Assembly (NCBI GenBank): GCA_031761405.1
Contig: JASEVX010000011.1
Span: 41,396,916 to 41,460,915, forward strand
DNA length: 64,000 nucleotides
Reading direction: 5' to 3'
From: Serripes groenlandicus
Lineage: Eukaryota > Mollusca > Bivalvia > Cardiida > Cardiidae
Shown: positions 45,464 to 57,535 of the stretch, piece after piece
How positions within the stretch are numbered: position 1 is the first letter of the stretch
Layout: each line of letters opens with the position of its first letter
Notes under the pieces: model-generated
What the model was told of the DNA's origin: nothing
The model's input: the letters and a program-made list of their open reading frames with translations, nothing else
The model's database searches: none
Program-made: the position numbers and the translations under genes

Positions 45464-45509
45464 AAAGAAAGAAGTTTCTGAATAATGAAGTTGTTGTTTG
45501 GTTACAAAG

Positions 45510-45738
45510 TAAACCCTTTCGCAAATACACAAATCTACGACAGACGACTTTGAAAATATATTGGCGGAAATGTGGAAGATCTCTATAAATTCAAGTGTAA
45601 TTATTGAATATAGATTGAAAACATTGCGGCTAAAGGAGAAATGGCTCATAATGAGCCATTTCTCCTTTTGGCACAATGGTTTCAAATGTCGTCTTCTACA
45701 AATGTGTCAAAACGCGTCTGTATGTCGGAAAGGGTAAA
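45510..45738. mobile_element. Foldback MITE, family A (copy in segment B)
   Basis: This is the paralogue of the element at 48-275, with the same central hairpin and inverted ends and only a few substitutions. It was therefore present before the segmental duplication. Confidence 0.75.
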
Positions 45739-46096
45739 CCCTTTCCCTATTTCAGACTACGTTTGACCTTTCTATGGTAAGCATATTCTAAAACATTGTG
45801 TTAAAAGGAAAAAAATGCTCAAAGCTAACAATTTGTTTATATCCCCCAAATGTTTTCAACTCTGTGCTGTGTCACTTAAACGAGACAATTTTTCATCGAG
45901 AACGATTCTTCATTTTCCCTGAATGTTTTGTAGGAACACTTCTCTTGACATATGTGATATTTCTGTATGTTCTATAGGGAAATGTGTTAATCATTTAAAT
46001 GATAAGATCAACTTTGACATCGTCTGATTTGAAAATATATTTTGGTGAGCTTGTAATATATGTCTTTCGCTGCCGAAGGCAATTCAAGTTTTTTTT

Positions 46097-46164
46097 GCAA
46101 ACAATGCAGATTCTGGTGAGACAGCTCGTAACGAGCTTTCTCTCCTAAAAGCTGCATTGTTTGC
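46097..46164. repeat. Inverted repeat / hairpin (copy B)
   Basis: This is the paralogue of 634-701 with the arms fully kept. Confidence 0.6.
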
Positions 46165-46419
46165 CACTTAGACATTAAATTTTACCAACTTTCCTGTTGG
46201 GCGAAAAATGGAGTGGTCCAATTTTTCATCATTGAAGAGTCGACTTTGTGAAATTGGGCAGTGAAAGTGATATAGACTTTTGCGATTACAATTTTGATAC
46301 CTTGTTCGAAATATTCAGGAAAATAAAAACTTTCTTTGATTTTTTCAACGTATCACAATGTTTTCAAAATATCATCTGCTGCATAGGGCGCAAACGATTC
46401 AGGTCAAGGTTGAATGACG

Positions 46420-46433
46420 CCCCCCCCCCCCCC
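46420..46433. repeat. Poly-C tract, 14 C (copy B)
   Basis: This matches 956-975 but is shorter, and is followed by ACCCACCCTCC. The minus strand is G-rich and could form a quadruplex. Confidence 0.85.
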
Positions 46434-47180
46434 ACCCACCCTCCGACCCCTTTCGTGGGAACATAATAAGAGACACATTTCCGATAACCAGCTCATTGTT
46501 TGATGTTACGAAGGTGGACAATAATTTAATAATTTCCATTTAAATGATATTTCTGTCGAACGATGCTTTACTTGTATAGACGTATTCGATTTTTAAAGAT
46601 TTTGAATATTTTATTTATGTCAGAATATAGGCGTCTCGACATATGAAATGGGGTGTTGGTGGTATTCCACCCCTTAAATTGGCACCACACGCAGGGAAGT
46701 GGCAGAGATATCAGCGGGGCTGTAGTTCTAGCTTTTCATCAGCTGTCTCATTTACTGCATTTCGTATTTCAAACGACATTGAAGGGTAAGAGTAAGTACA
46801 TACACCTGATACTTCACTATTCGCAGAATGCAAACAAATCCTAGTTCGCTATTTAATGCAAACAGATCATATTTTGTTTGATGCGGCTTAAAATTCTTCA
46901 CTTTTTTTTTTATCTTTTTATCTTCTATGTTAGATATCATAATGATAAGGTTTGATGATTCAAATCAATCATTCTTACTTAGTCATTAGAAAACTTTATA
47001 TAGTTAATATACAAGTTACCGCTTGTATATTTTCCTGTTTCTTTAGCTACGATCGGTTCTTTTCTATTGTGATTACTTACCACCCGGCGTCCTGCATCGT
47101 CGTTTGTCCGTCCGTCTGTTCACATGTTCTTCCACACAAAAAAACCATTGACCAATTAAACAAGCAAACCTTAAATGTTG

Positions 47181-47298
47181 AACACCTTAACCTCTACCAT
47201 AACTGTTCAAACACCTTAACCTCTAACATTATTGTTCAAACACCTTAACCTCTACCATAACTGTTCAAACACCTTAACCTCTACCATAACTGTTCAAA
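47181..47298. repeat. Short tandem array, ~29 bp x 4 (copy B)
   Basis: Same unit as 1713-1801 with one extra repeat, a unit-number difference between the two segment copies. Confidence 0.85.
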
Positions 47299-47516
47299 CC
47301 GTATTGCTCCTATGCATAAGTTGGAACCAGAGACATCAATCGAAAACTATTTAAACAACATCTCCTCCTTAACTACAATTTCTTTGTTTTTCTGTCTTCG
47401 TATCGGTAGGTGAGCTAGCCGCTGTTGTTTCCTGATATAACTAGAATGATGTTAAAACGGCGTTAAACCCCAATCAGTCAATCGAAATGAGGTAGTCATG
47501 TGCTTATTCATTTGGA

Positions 47517-48415
47517 CTGAACGCCGTGTTTCAGCATTTTTTCAGTCATATCTCGACGAGAGAACATTTAATCATAATCCCAAAGTAAACCAACCAGTAC
47601 TATACTTGTACAAATGCCGTACCCAAACAGTACTATACTTGTACAAATGCCGTACCCAAACAGTACTATACTTGTACAAATGCCGTACCCAAACAGTACT
47701 ATACTTGTACAAATGCCGTACCCAAACAGTACTACACTAGTACAAATGCCGTACCCAAACAGTACTATACTTGTACAAATGCCGTACCCAAACAGTACTA
47801 TACTTGTACAAATGCCGTACCCAAACAGTACTATACTTGTACAAATGCCGTACCCAAACAGTACTACACTAGTACAAATGCCGTACCCAAACAGTACTAT
47901 ACTTGTACAAATGCCGTACCCAAACAGTACTATACTTGTACAAATGCCGTACCCAAACAGTACTACACTAGTACAAATGCCGTACCCAAACAGTACTACA
48001 CTAGTACAAATGCCGTACCCAAACAGTACTATACTTGGACAAATGCCGTACCCAAACAGTACTATACTTGTACAAATGCCGTACCCAAACAGTACAAATG
48101 CCGTACCCAAACAGTACTACACTAGTACAAATGCCGTACCCAAACAGTACTACACTAGTACAAATGCTGTACCCAAACAGTACTATACTTGGACAAATGC
48201 CGTACCCAAACAGTACTATACTTGTACAAATGCCGTACCCAAACAGTACTATACTTGTACAAATGCCGTACCCAAACAGTACTATACTTGTACAAATGCC
48301 GTACCCAAACAGTACTATACTTGGACAAATGCCGCACCCAAACGGCACTACACCATGACAGTCGCTCGAACCCGGGACGCCCGGTTCCAAATCTCCACAC
48401 TAACAGCAAAACCAT
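47517..48415 (-). mobile_element. tRNA-derived SINE carrying an internal 33-bp array (copy B)
   Basis: The left and right ends match the SINE at 2025-2215. Its middle is expanded into the tandem array at 47596-48340. The head with its B-box-like sequence is intact on the right, near 48364-48374. Confidence 0.75.
47596..48340. repeat. 33-bp minisatellite, about 22 units
   Basis: The period is 33 bp, for example AGTAC at 47596 and again at 47629. Units contain AGTACTATACTTGTACAAAT and GCCGTACCCAAAC. Variants include TACACTAG for TATACTTG, and TTGGAC for TTGTAC. One short unit lies near 48080-48105. Since 33 is divisible by three, frames stay open on both strands with an 11-residue repeat. I do not regard that as a gene. 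Confidence 0.95.
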
Positions 48416-48647
48416 GTCGGAGTCACGCTATCTGCAGACCAGGTAAAAGGTTCAACTATTTGTATGCGGCACATTTCTAATTCATTAGGGACAAATCAAT
48501 ATTTTCCATGTTGTAATAAGAGAGGTTTAACGGATATATTCTATCAATTTATTTACACTGACATCCGACCACTTATTCTAACCGTTTCACAACGCAGTTT
48601 ATTTTACTCGCCTCGGGCAATAAGATCTGCGTACAGAGAAGAACATT

Positions 48648-48820
48648 GATCCTTTCCCACATACAACACATCTGCAGCAAACGACTTCTAAAACGTCTAG
48701 CCAATATACATGGAAACTCTCCATAAAGGTAGGTTTAATTACTAGAAAAAGTTGAAAACATTGTTTCTCAAAAGTCGTCGACTGCAGAGGCGTAGAAATC
48801 GTCTGTATGTAGGAAATTGT
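48648..48820. mobile_element. Foldback MITE, family A (degenerate; copy B)
   Basis: This is the paralogue of 2424-2600, with the same lost central hairpin. Copy B keeps the family form CTGCAGCAAACGACTT. Confidence 0.7.
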
Positions 48821-49679
48821 TATGAATCTGTAACTGTGCACACTCTAACATGACTGGTCGTCACTTACGCCGTCGTATAATATGCACATACACTTTCTTC
48901 GTTTAGAAATCGGTAAATGTAGCACTACATGTATCACGCCCATGTACCTTAAAGGTCGTACATCGCTACTGGGCTCGGTTATGTCCGTATGAAGTCGTTA
49001 AAGATCGAGCAAGATTACGAACAATGCCGATCCCTAACGATTTCGGACGGAAATCGCTCAGTCTATATACTGATAAGGTAAGCCAAGTAGTCCCTAAAGA
49101 CACTGCGTTTGCCTAGAAATGGTTGTACATCTTCCCCGGACTGCATTGAATTTGTGACAATGGGTGATACTTCGTTGTAAATATGTATAAGATGCACTGG
49201 AACTGCTGGTTCATTTAATAAGTATTGGTATTTTGACCTTGCGTGAAAAAGTGAAAGCAGAGTATGTGGAAAACAAGTATAGCACGAATGTGTTAACAAA
49301 TGACGGTTAATTTGTTCTTGCATAACACAAATATCTATTCTATGGAGTTCAGACCCTTTAAAGGTATCTTTTTCTAATGATATTATGTCGTATATAACAC
49401 GCTGTAAGACGCTGTAACACGCTAAGAAAGTGTGACATTTGAGGGTTTAACAGTAGAACACTTGTTGATTTACATGGAAGCAAAGAAGGAATTAAATCGG
49501 TATAATTTGACCTTAATACCTATCGATGTGTTTCAGCTGTAACAAGGCGTTTTGTGATTTAAACGAGAATATTGCGATAAGATATACTCGACCCTAATCA
49601 ATCAGTCATATTTTTAACACGAAACCCTTAGAACCAATGTAGAAATACATTTTACCATTTATAATAAAATCATTCATAT

Positions 49680-49742
49680 AACCTGACCGGGGATCGAACG
49701 CTATTCTGCTGGGGACGCTCTAACCGGACAACTTAGGCGTAT
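49680..49742 (-). mobile_element. tRNA-like SINE head or tRNA pseudogene (copy B)
   Basis: This is the paralogue of 3428-3490 with a better preserved minus-strand B box (GTTCGATCCCC). Confidence 0.4.
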
Positions 49743-50157
49743 TTGAACTATTAAGGTTAGTTAAAAACTTTTCATAAAAAAACTTGAAAAGATTATTTGA
49801 ACACAAAAAATAATCGTAGACACCTATTTAGAACGCCATTAAAGACGAATTGATTGCTAATAGAAGAAAGATGTGTGGTCGTAATCATTTTAAAAACTAT
49901 TAACACCGTAAATTCCGAAGATCGTTTTTTGTGTGGGCCGACTAAATTGTTGTTATTTACATTTGCTATCACAATACTTTTTTTCTTATTACTTGTTTAT
50001 ATAATTGTTATGTTATTACGCATGCCATTGTTACTAGTGTAAAAGGTGATAAACCTATAACTTCAAACCAATATTGAAATAAAATAATATATATTATTAT
50101 TATCATGTGTAAAGGGAATTCAATAATGGAATTGTTTTTCTCATAACGTAAAGCTTA

Positions 50158-50308
50158 TGTTTCCTTTCCCTCCTACAGACACATTTTGACGCCGCTATAA
50201 CAGACGACTTTTTAAAACATTGTGACAAAAGAAGACATTGCTCATAATGAACAAGATGTACTTTTGCAACAATCTGCTGCAGATTTGTTGTACGTGGCAA
50301 AGGGTTAA
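50158..50308. mobile_element. Foldback MITE, family A, abutting the 17-bp satellite (copy B)
   Basis: This is the paralogue of 3896-4045 and is also followed by about 120 bp of flank and then the 17-bp satellite. Confidence 0.65.
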
Positions 50309-50431
50309 TTGTTTCATTTATACTTGTAGATACAATTTAGAAAATGAATATAATCGGGAATTGATGTTTCATGAAAGAAAAAGTACAGTGGATTCGCTAA
50401 AACTCGAAGAAGGAACCAATAAATCACTTGA

Positions 50432-52115
50432 TGTGTGCGAGTGGTCGACGTCTTCGAGTTATCGATGTGTTCGAGTTGTCGGTATGTTCGAGTTATCGAC
50501 GTGTTCGAGTTGTCGGTATGTTCGAGTTATCGACGTGTTCGAGTTGTCGGTATGTTCGAGTTATCGACGTGTTCGAGTTGTGGACTTGTTCAAGTTATCG
50601 CCGTGTTCGAGTGATCGGCGTGTTCGAATTATCACCGTCTTTCGCGTTATCGACGTGTTCGAGTTGTCAATGTATTCGCGTTGTCGACGTGTTCGGGTTG
50701 TCGGTATGTTTGAGTTGTCACCGTGTTCGAGTTATCGACGTGGTTGAGTTTTCACGGTGTTCGAGTTATCGACGTGTTCGAGTTTTCACGGTGTTCGAGT
50801 TATCGACGTGTCGTAGTTATCGACGTGTTCGAGTTGTCACCGTGTTCGAGTTATCGACGTGTTCGAGTTATCGACGTGTCGTAGTTATCGACGTGTTCGA
50901 GTTATCGACGTGTTCGAGTTATCGACGTGTTCGAGTTATCGACGTGTTCGAGTTATCGACGTGTTCGAGATGTTACCGTGTTCGAGTTATCGACGTGTTG
51001 GGGTTATCGACATGTCGTAGTTATCGACGTGTCGTAGTTATCGACGTGTCGTAGTTATCGACGTGTTAGAGTTATCGACGTTTTCGAATTGTCACCGTGT
51101 TCGAGTTATCGACGTGTTCGAGTTATCGACGTGTCGTAGTTATCGACGTGTTCGAGTTGTCACCGTGTTCGAGTTGTCACCGTGTTCGAGTTATCGACGT
51201 GTTCGAGTTGTCACCGTGTTCGAGTTATCGACGTGTTCGGGTTGTCGACGTGTTCGGGTTGTCGATGTGTTCGAGTTATCGGCGTGTTCGAGTTGTCACC
51301 GTGTTCGAGTTATCGACGTGTTCGGGTTGTCGACGTGTTCGAGTTGTCACCGTGTTCGAGTTGTCACCGTGTTCGAGTTATCGACGTGTTCGAGTTATCG
51401 ACATGTTCGAGTTATCTACATGTTCGAGTTATCGACGTGTTCGAGTTATCGACGTGTCGTAGTTATCGACGTGTTCGAGTTATCGACGTGTTCGAGTTGT
51501 CACCGTGTTCGAGTTGTCACCGTGTTCGAGTTATCGACGTGTCGTAGTTATCGTCGTTTCGTAGTTATCGACGTGTCGTAGTTATCGGCGTGTTCGAGTT
51601 ATCGACGTGTCGTAGTTATCGACGTGTTCGAGTTATCGACGTGTTCGAGTTATCGACGTGTTCGAGTTATCGACGTGTCGTAGTTATCGACGTGTTCGAG
51701 TTGTCACCGTGTTCGAGTTATCTACGTGTCGTAGTTATCGACGTGTCGTAGTTATCGGCGTGTTCGAGTTATCGGCGTGTTCGAGTTATCGACGTGTCGT
51801 AGTTATCGACGTGTTCGAGTTATCGGCGTGTTCGAGTTATCGACGTGTCGTAGTTATCGACGTGTTCGAGTTATCGGCGTGTTCGGGTTATCGGTGTGTT
51901 CGAGTTATCGACGTGTCGTAGTTATCGACGTGTTCGAGTTGTCACGGTGTTCGAGTTATCGACGTGTTCGAGTTATCTGCGTGATCTAGTTGTCGATGTG
52001 TCGTAGTTATCAACTTGTTCAAGTTATTGCCGTGTTCGAGTTATCGACGTGTTCGAGTTATCACCGTGTTCGAGTTATCGAAGTGTTCGTGTTGTCGGCG
52101 TGTTCGAGTTATCGC
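50432..52115. repeat. 17-bp CpG-dense satellite of copy B (~98 units)
   Basis: Same monomer as in copy A, in one uninterrupted block. About the first 350 bp and the last 60 bp align with copy A. The interior is dominated by a monomer variant, GTGTCGTAGTTATCGAC, that I do not find in copy A. This points to independent homogenisation after the duplication. Confidence 0.97.
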
Positions 52116-52871
52116 TATATTTATGGTTACTTCGTATATGTGTTTTTCAGCTTCGTTATATATTTATACTCATGTGTTACCAGTGATGAAATCATTTCTA
52201 GATGGTGGCCCTGGATCGCTGACATGAGTTAAGACAGCCCCATGGGTCAGGTAAGCAGTACTAGAGTGTGAACAAGGTTTCCCTTCCATTTCAGCCTAGT
52301 TTTTTGAAGAATACGATTTACTTCTGATAACATTTTTCAAATTAGAGTTAAAATCTCCTATACATGTATATGACATTGAACGTAAATAGAATTAAGTATA
52401 CATTTTAGGAAAAACGTTATGATTTCAACCCATTTGAACAAGTTTCGACAAAGGAATTGCGAAATCCTAATCAGCGAATTACCTGTAACAATTAATCGTA
52501 AAGTTACCGTGTTTTTCAAACGAAAACAAAAATATTTATTTCTTCTGTATAATGAAGATCAAATTACATACAAGGATACACGGAAAATGATAATCAAAGC
52601 GGCGATAGCACAAGTGAGCGAATGACCTTCACTTACTTTATGTTATAAATACAAAACCCAATGCTATTATAATTATAAGAAGGTGGACAACTTTTCCATG
52701 AATAGAATAATATTAAAAACAATCCACTCTTCTTCCTCTTTGAGTAGCCAGCATTTGACAACAAAGTAACTGTTCTTTTGGCACCGTACTTCTCCTTGTT
52801 GCCATATACATATTCTACAGATTTAAATAATTCAATTAATTAGTTTTTTTAGTTAAGTTCCGGATGGATCA

Positions 52872-53033
52872 AATTCAAATTTAAAAATAACAAAAGGGAA
52901 ATTAAAAAAAGACAAAATTGTAAACACATCAACAAAAACCTAGTGTAAGGCTTTCTTCTGATAAGACTCTAATCAATATCTACCAACACTCCATGTTTCA
53001 AGTGAATCAATTGAATAGTGTAACTGTCCGGGC
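52872..53033. other. 162-bp insertion present only in copy B
   Basis: Copy A reads GGATGGATCA directly into TGGTAGTTTT. In copy B these two strings are separated by 162 bp of AT-rich sequence. I see no target-site duplication or terminal repeats, so it may equally be a deletion from copy A. Confidence 0.8.
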
Positions 53034-53130
53034 TGGTAGTTTTGAAGTTGATGAAGGACGTACGGATAAATCAACTGATGCTTCGTCGTCGGGATAAATA
53101 ATACCGGTGGTACTGTTAGTTTAACCAGGA

Positions 53131-53480
53131 AACGCCGTAATATAACTGAAATATTGTTGAAAACGCCGTGATATAACTGAAATACTGTTGAAAACGCCGT
53201 GGTATAACTGAAATACTGTTGAAAACGCCGTGATATAACTGGATTACAGTTGAAAACGTCGTGATATAACTGAAATCCTATTGAAAACGCCGTGGTATAA
53301 CCGAAATACTGTTGAAAACGGCGTGATATAACTGAAATACTGTTGAAAACGTCGTGATATAACTGAAATACTGTTGAAAACGCCGTGATATAACTGAAAT
53401 CCTATTGAAAACGCCGTGGTATAACTGAAATACTGTTGAAAACGCCGTGATATAACTGGATTACTGTTAAAAACAGCGTA
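53131..53480 (-). repeat. 31-bp minisatellite built from a SINE tail, ~11 units (copy B)
   Basis: This is the paralogue of 7846-8195 with a similar number of units but a different order of GTGATA, GTGGTA and GTCGTG variants. Confidence 0.92.
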
Positions 53481-53600
53481 GTACACCATTCAAACAAACA
53501 CAAACTTGAAGGGAATGTCTGACGACGTGGGATTTATCGTAATATCCGAGCGCGCACGTTAAGTCACTTTTAGCGCCTACGACATAAGCTATCCGTATAT

Positions 53601-53839
53601 GAGCCTCTGTCATTGCGAAAAAGGACAAATGTGCCGTCCCACAACGCAGACGCGCAGACTGGTCGGGCCTGCACATTCCGTCTCAGCGGGTAGAGGTATA
53701 GTGTAATGATTCCTGAAACAGAAAATCCACAGGAGGCGAAAAGTGTCTATCCGGGTAAGCATGCGTGGCATGCTTAGGCTGATCCGGGTCGATACTTTAC
53801 GCATAGTCCATAATGATGGTTTTCTCGCGGGACGGCTCA
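53601..53839. mobile_element. Foldback MITE, family B (copy B)
   Basis: This is the paralogue of 8313-8554 with a handful of substitutions. Confidence 0.75.
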
Positions 53840-54087
53840 AATTGGTTTTTTCGAACAGTTAAAGTCAGATCAGCCTGCACATCAGCTGATCAGCACAAGT
53901 TGACAGAAGCTTCTAAACCGTCTGTATTAGTAATATATTTATAGTGTAGATCACTGGCTGATATGGGTCTACACTGTTTACAAAAGCTATATTCTACCTT
54001 TTCGCACGATTAGACTCAATTATACAACTGAAATAGAATCAAATCGGCACAAATTGTCTTGATTTTAATGTAACTTAATGAACTTGT

Positions 54088-54567
54088 TGTTTTTAGCAAG
54101 GGCTCGTTAGAGCCAATTGCTATAGTAGGCGAAATCCGAAGACACTCATCATTTTGAGACTGGAATCTAGACTACTGTTTAACAATATCGGCATTGAATT
54201 ACTTCACATCTGTCTTTCTATATCAGCTTTCCTTTTCTGAACACCATCTCGGGTTCAGAGAGATGTCTTGGTAGTTGCAAATCGTATGTAATGTCAATGA
54301 AATAGGATGATCTGTGGAATATTTTTTAAAAATGAATGGACTGTTGCCAGCTAATACCCATGTCGGTCCTTTAGAACCGCCAAATAGGTCTTGTCTAAAC
54401 ATACAGATGCGGTAACGTGTTAGTATATGAAGCAAGAAAATGGATTTGATTCGACATCACTTATCAAAAAGAAAGAAACTCGGAAGCAATTTATTTTAAA
54501 ATATATGAATTACATGATCAAAAAATAAAATGTATTTCTACGCTGTCAACATGATTTGCACACGCGC
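54088..54567. repeat. Dispersed repeat family R (copy B)
   Basis: This is the paralogue of 8800-9280. Confidence 0.8.
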
Positions 54568-54889
54568 AACATGCATTGACAAATTAAAGCAGAATGTGCA
54601 TACTTTCTTCGGGTGTCATTCACACACTGAACAAGTTAAAGCAGTATGTGCATACTTTCCGCAGGTGTTATTCTGATTGCGATTTCAACTTGAATTGAAT
54701 TTGAATTCATGACTTTACATTTGAAAGGGGAGAGGGCTGTGTATATTGTCTTTACTAATTAACTAATCACGTTACGAATATGGCGGACGTGTTCTGTATG
54801 AGCTCAGAAGGAAAATTCATTTTGTTGGATTAAATGATAAAAAAAATAATTAGAACTATTTCAAATGGTGATTTAATGGCGAAACAACA

Positions 54890-55400
54890 TGCATGGAGCA
54901 TTTATGGCATCATCTGATACAAATATGTGTAGTAATTTAATTATTAAACGTGAAATTGTTAGTTCCTCTTTTTGTTCATGAATGGCGCCAAAATATCTAA
55001 ATGGGACCAAAGGGACAAAAATCAACAAAGAAGGCAAGTCAAAAGCGGACAAAGTCAGAAGCATCGCCCGGCACAGTAAGTGGGCAACCTCAAAACCTTT
55101 TTTTGTTAAAAATCTATATCAGAAGAATAATAAGAGCGAGAAAAAGGATGGAGCATTTATGGCACCAAGTGATACAAATATGTGTAGTAATTTAATTATT
55201 AAACGGGAAAGTGACAGTTCCTCTTTGTGTTAATGAATGGCGCCAAAATAGCTAAATGGGACCAAAGGGACAAACATCAACAAAGGATGCGAGTAAAAAG
55301 CGGACAAAGTCAGAAGCATCGCCCGACACAGTAAGTGAGCAACCTTAAAAACAATATTTGTTAAAAAATCTAGATCAGAAGATTAATAAGAGAGAGAAAA
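54890..55400 (+). repeat. ~255-bp tandem duplication at the 5' end of the non-LTR element (copy B)
   Basis: Same structure as 9603-10110, with GGAGCATTTATGGC at 54895 and 55150. An 83-codon frame (54982-55233) crosses the repeats. It may be an N-terminal part of ORF1, but it lacks any domain I recognise. Confidence 0.8.
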
Positions 55401-55419
55401 AGGATAAAAATATTGAGCA

Positions 55420-56043
55420 TCAACATGAATGAAGCAAATGTAAACACGAGTGCGATTACATCGCCGATGAGCTACAATATGCCCCCTACCCACAACATAT
55501 TTACCAAACTCCGATACAGAACCAGTACATCCCAAACGGACAATTTATGCAACCAGCTCAATCAGTTGTGAAAAATGGGTTTCAAGAATTTTTAGAAAAA
55601 CTGGTGAATATAGAAAAGATACTGTGTAAATTGGATAGTATAGACGGGAGAATAGCAAATATGTCACAAAAACTATCAAAAATGAATAGTACATTAGAGC
55701 AGAAAGTTTCAGAAGCCGTCACAAAGAAAGCAGACATTGAGCAAAGCAAGAGCTTCGAAAGTAAGAAATGTGATGAATAGTAAGCAGGTAGAATGAGATC
55801 AAGAAATGGCAAAGACATAGTGAGAAAATGAGGTCAGAATGCAGCGGGTTATTTAGTGAAAATAAAAAGCTAAGTGATGAAATAACGGATCTGCAATCAC
55901 GTTCAATGCGCGACAATTTACTGTTTTACAACGTAGAAGAAGGGAAGAGCCACGAATATCGCGTAAGTGAAAACTGTTCACGTTTGATCCATGAGTTTTG
56001 CGACCTAAAGCTAGGTATTGAAAATGCGTCGACTCATATAATC
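55420..56043 (+). pseudogene. Non-LTR retrotransposon ORF1, N-terminal part (copy B)
   Basis: This is the paralogue of 10146-10776. The coiled-coil piece (55547-55780) ends at the same TAG. The following piece (from 55828) keeps its frame through LKLGIENASTH, where copy A has a stop. It then runs into the SINE inserted at 56057, which adds a spurious Glu-Asp-Ser-Gly-Ala-Val repeat to the frame. Confidence 0.75.
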
Positions 56044-56056
56044 AAAGCGCCAATGG

Positions 56057-56315
56057 AAGACAGTGGTGCAGTGGAAGACAGTGGTGCAGTGGAAGACAGT
56101 GGTGCAGTGGAAGACAGTGGTGCAGAGGTAGAGCGTCGGCCTCTCACATCAAAGGTCCCTGGTTCGAGTCCCGTGATGAGCGGGTCCTGACTTTGGGATT
56201 TTTCCACACAATCGGCGCGAGTACTGGTTAAATATCCAGGAAGCAGACATCGAGCGTGATTAATATAAGCTTAAAGCTTGTTTCGCAATCGATTTAAAAT
56301 AAATAAGTTTAAACT
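56057..56315 (+). mobile_element. Recent tRNA-derived SINE insertion with target-site duplication (copy B only)
   Basis: The 13-bp string AAAGCGCCAATGG stands on both sides (56044-56056 and 56316-56328). In copy A it occurs once (10764-10776) with nothing inserted. The 259-bp insert has a tRNA-like head. Its A box TGGTGCAGAGG (56118-56128) fits TRGYNNANNGG exactly, and its B box GGTTCGAGTCC (56161-56171) is perfect. Upstream of the head an 18-bp unit, AAGACAGTGGTGCAGTGG, is repeated three times, and each repeat supplies another perfect A box (56064, 56082 and 56100). The body ends in AT-rich sequence. SINEs of this type are transcribed by RNA polymerase III and moved by LINE enzymes. Confidence 0.95.
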
Positions 56316-56328
56316 AAAGCGCCAATGG

Positions 56329-57213
56329 CACTGTAGTGGCGATCGTATGGAAAATCCTGCAAAGTAACAAGCAGTATATCGGTGTAGGGCTTGCGATGAC
56401 TCTGGTGCGGGTAAATTTGAGAATGTATCAACCCTGCATCTTTTGACAGTAGAATAATGTTAGTTTGCCAGAATGTTGTCTTGGTGATTTTTTAGTTACG
56501 TTCTGAAATTGGTCGTGATGTGTTCAAAATTAGGCCATTCCAAATTTATGAAAAATCTAGTTGGTACTCGATAGACTTGCAAAAACAAACACAAACATGC
56601 TCATAAAGCACAATTTCACTATTTGTCAAACTGTTCAATTTATAAAAATATAGGCATATATTATAATGCTCGATCTCCAAACTAAATTAGGCTACACTTT
56701 CAGCATTGATTGCTAATTGACTCTAAACTATGCAGACGCGTCGTGTGTACACACTGACATCGTGTGTCCTTTAAACCTTTGTAAACCAGTCTTATCATCT
56801 AGACGCTTTCATATATTTAAACAACTACAAAATAAAGCGTTTATAATATTGAGATAACCAGTCTCGCGCGCTATTTATGGAACCTTTTGGAATTTCCAGA
56901 TTTGAGTATCATCAGAGTTATGTGCAAGGCAGATAGAATGCGCAATGATATTTATTATCGGGCCAATCATGACGAAGATAATATTTATATATTTTAACTC
57001 TATGTAGATAATGTCTCGATAAAACTCACATATTAGTAACAATCCGGTACCAAAGTAGCACTGACATAATTATTATTAATCACGTCTCTGCATCAATGAT
57101 GGAACTATAACTGATGTGAGTAAATTGATTTGCAGTAAGGAAAACAAATATCAACTGATTGTTCAAAACCAACTATGTAAATATTTTTCATTGTTGTTGT
57201 TTCTGTTAGCATT
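56329..57213. other. Insertion inside ORF1 (copy B), identity unknown
   Basis: This is the paralogue of 10777-11965 without the 305-bp segment. The junction is at about 56572, where CTCGATAGAC passes directly into TTGCAAAAAC. Confidence 0.65.
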
Positions 57214-57522
57214 ATGGCGATTGTCAAACCAATCGCCACAAAAATAGACAGAGCTCATAGAGTTGGTAAATATAACCGGGAGAAAAAGAGACCCGTGATT
57301 GTAAAGTTTAACTTTTTTCAAGACAAGTTGTCCATAAAAGAAAGAGTGAAAGGGAAGAGGGAGGAAATATCCGTCCGAGTTATTGATCAATTCCCGAAAT
57401 GTATTCAAGAAATCCCTATATTGATACAAGCTAAGAGCGAAGAGAAAAGTGCATATACCTCCTTTAATAAACTATATATACACGGTGAGATTTACAGAGG
57501 TAGTGGAGTTCAAGTGAGTTAA
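57214..57522 (+). pseudogene. Non-LTR retrotransposon ORF1, C-terminal part (copy B)
   Basis: A 102-codon open piece containing KIDRAHRVGKYN, RPVIVKFNFFQDK and QFPKCIQEIP. These are the conserved blocks of the LINE ORF1 C-terminal domain. It is better preserved than in copy A because no frame change follows RVGKYN. Confidence 0.78.
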
Positions 57523-57535
57523 GGGTGCCAAGCAA

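Noticed and set aside
45255..45485. 76-residue small membrane protein candidate
   Set aside because: It has one hydrophobic stretch only and ends across the duplication boundary. No homologue is recalled and no supporting context is visible.
47614..48480. 288-residue plus frame and the opposing minus frames across the 33-bp array
   Set aside because: The 33-bp period keeps frames open on both strands. Copy A has no such frame, because the unit occurs only once there.
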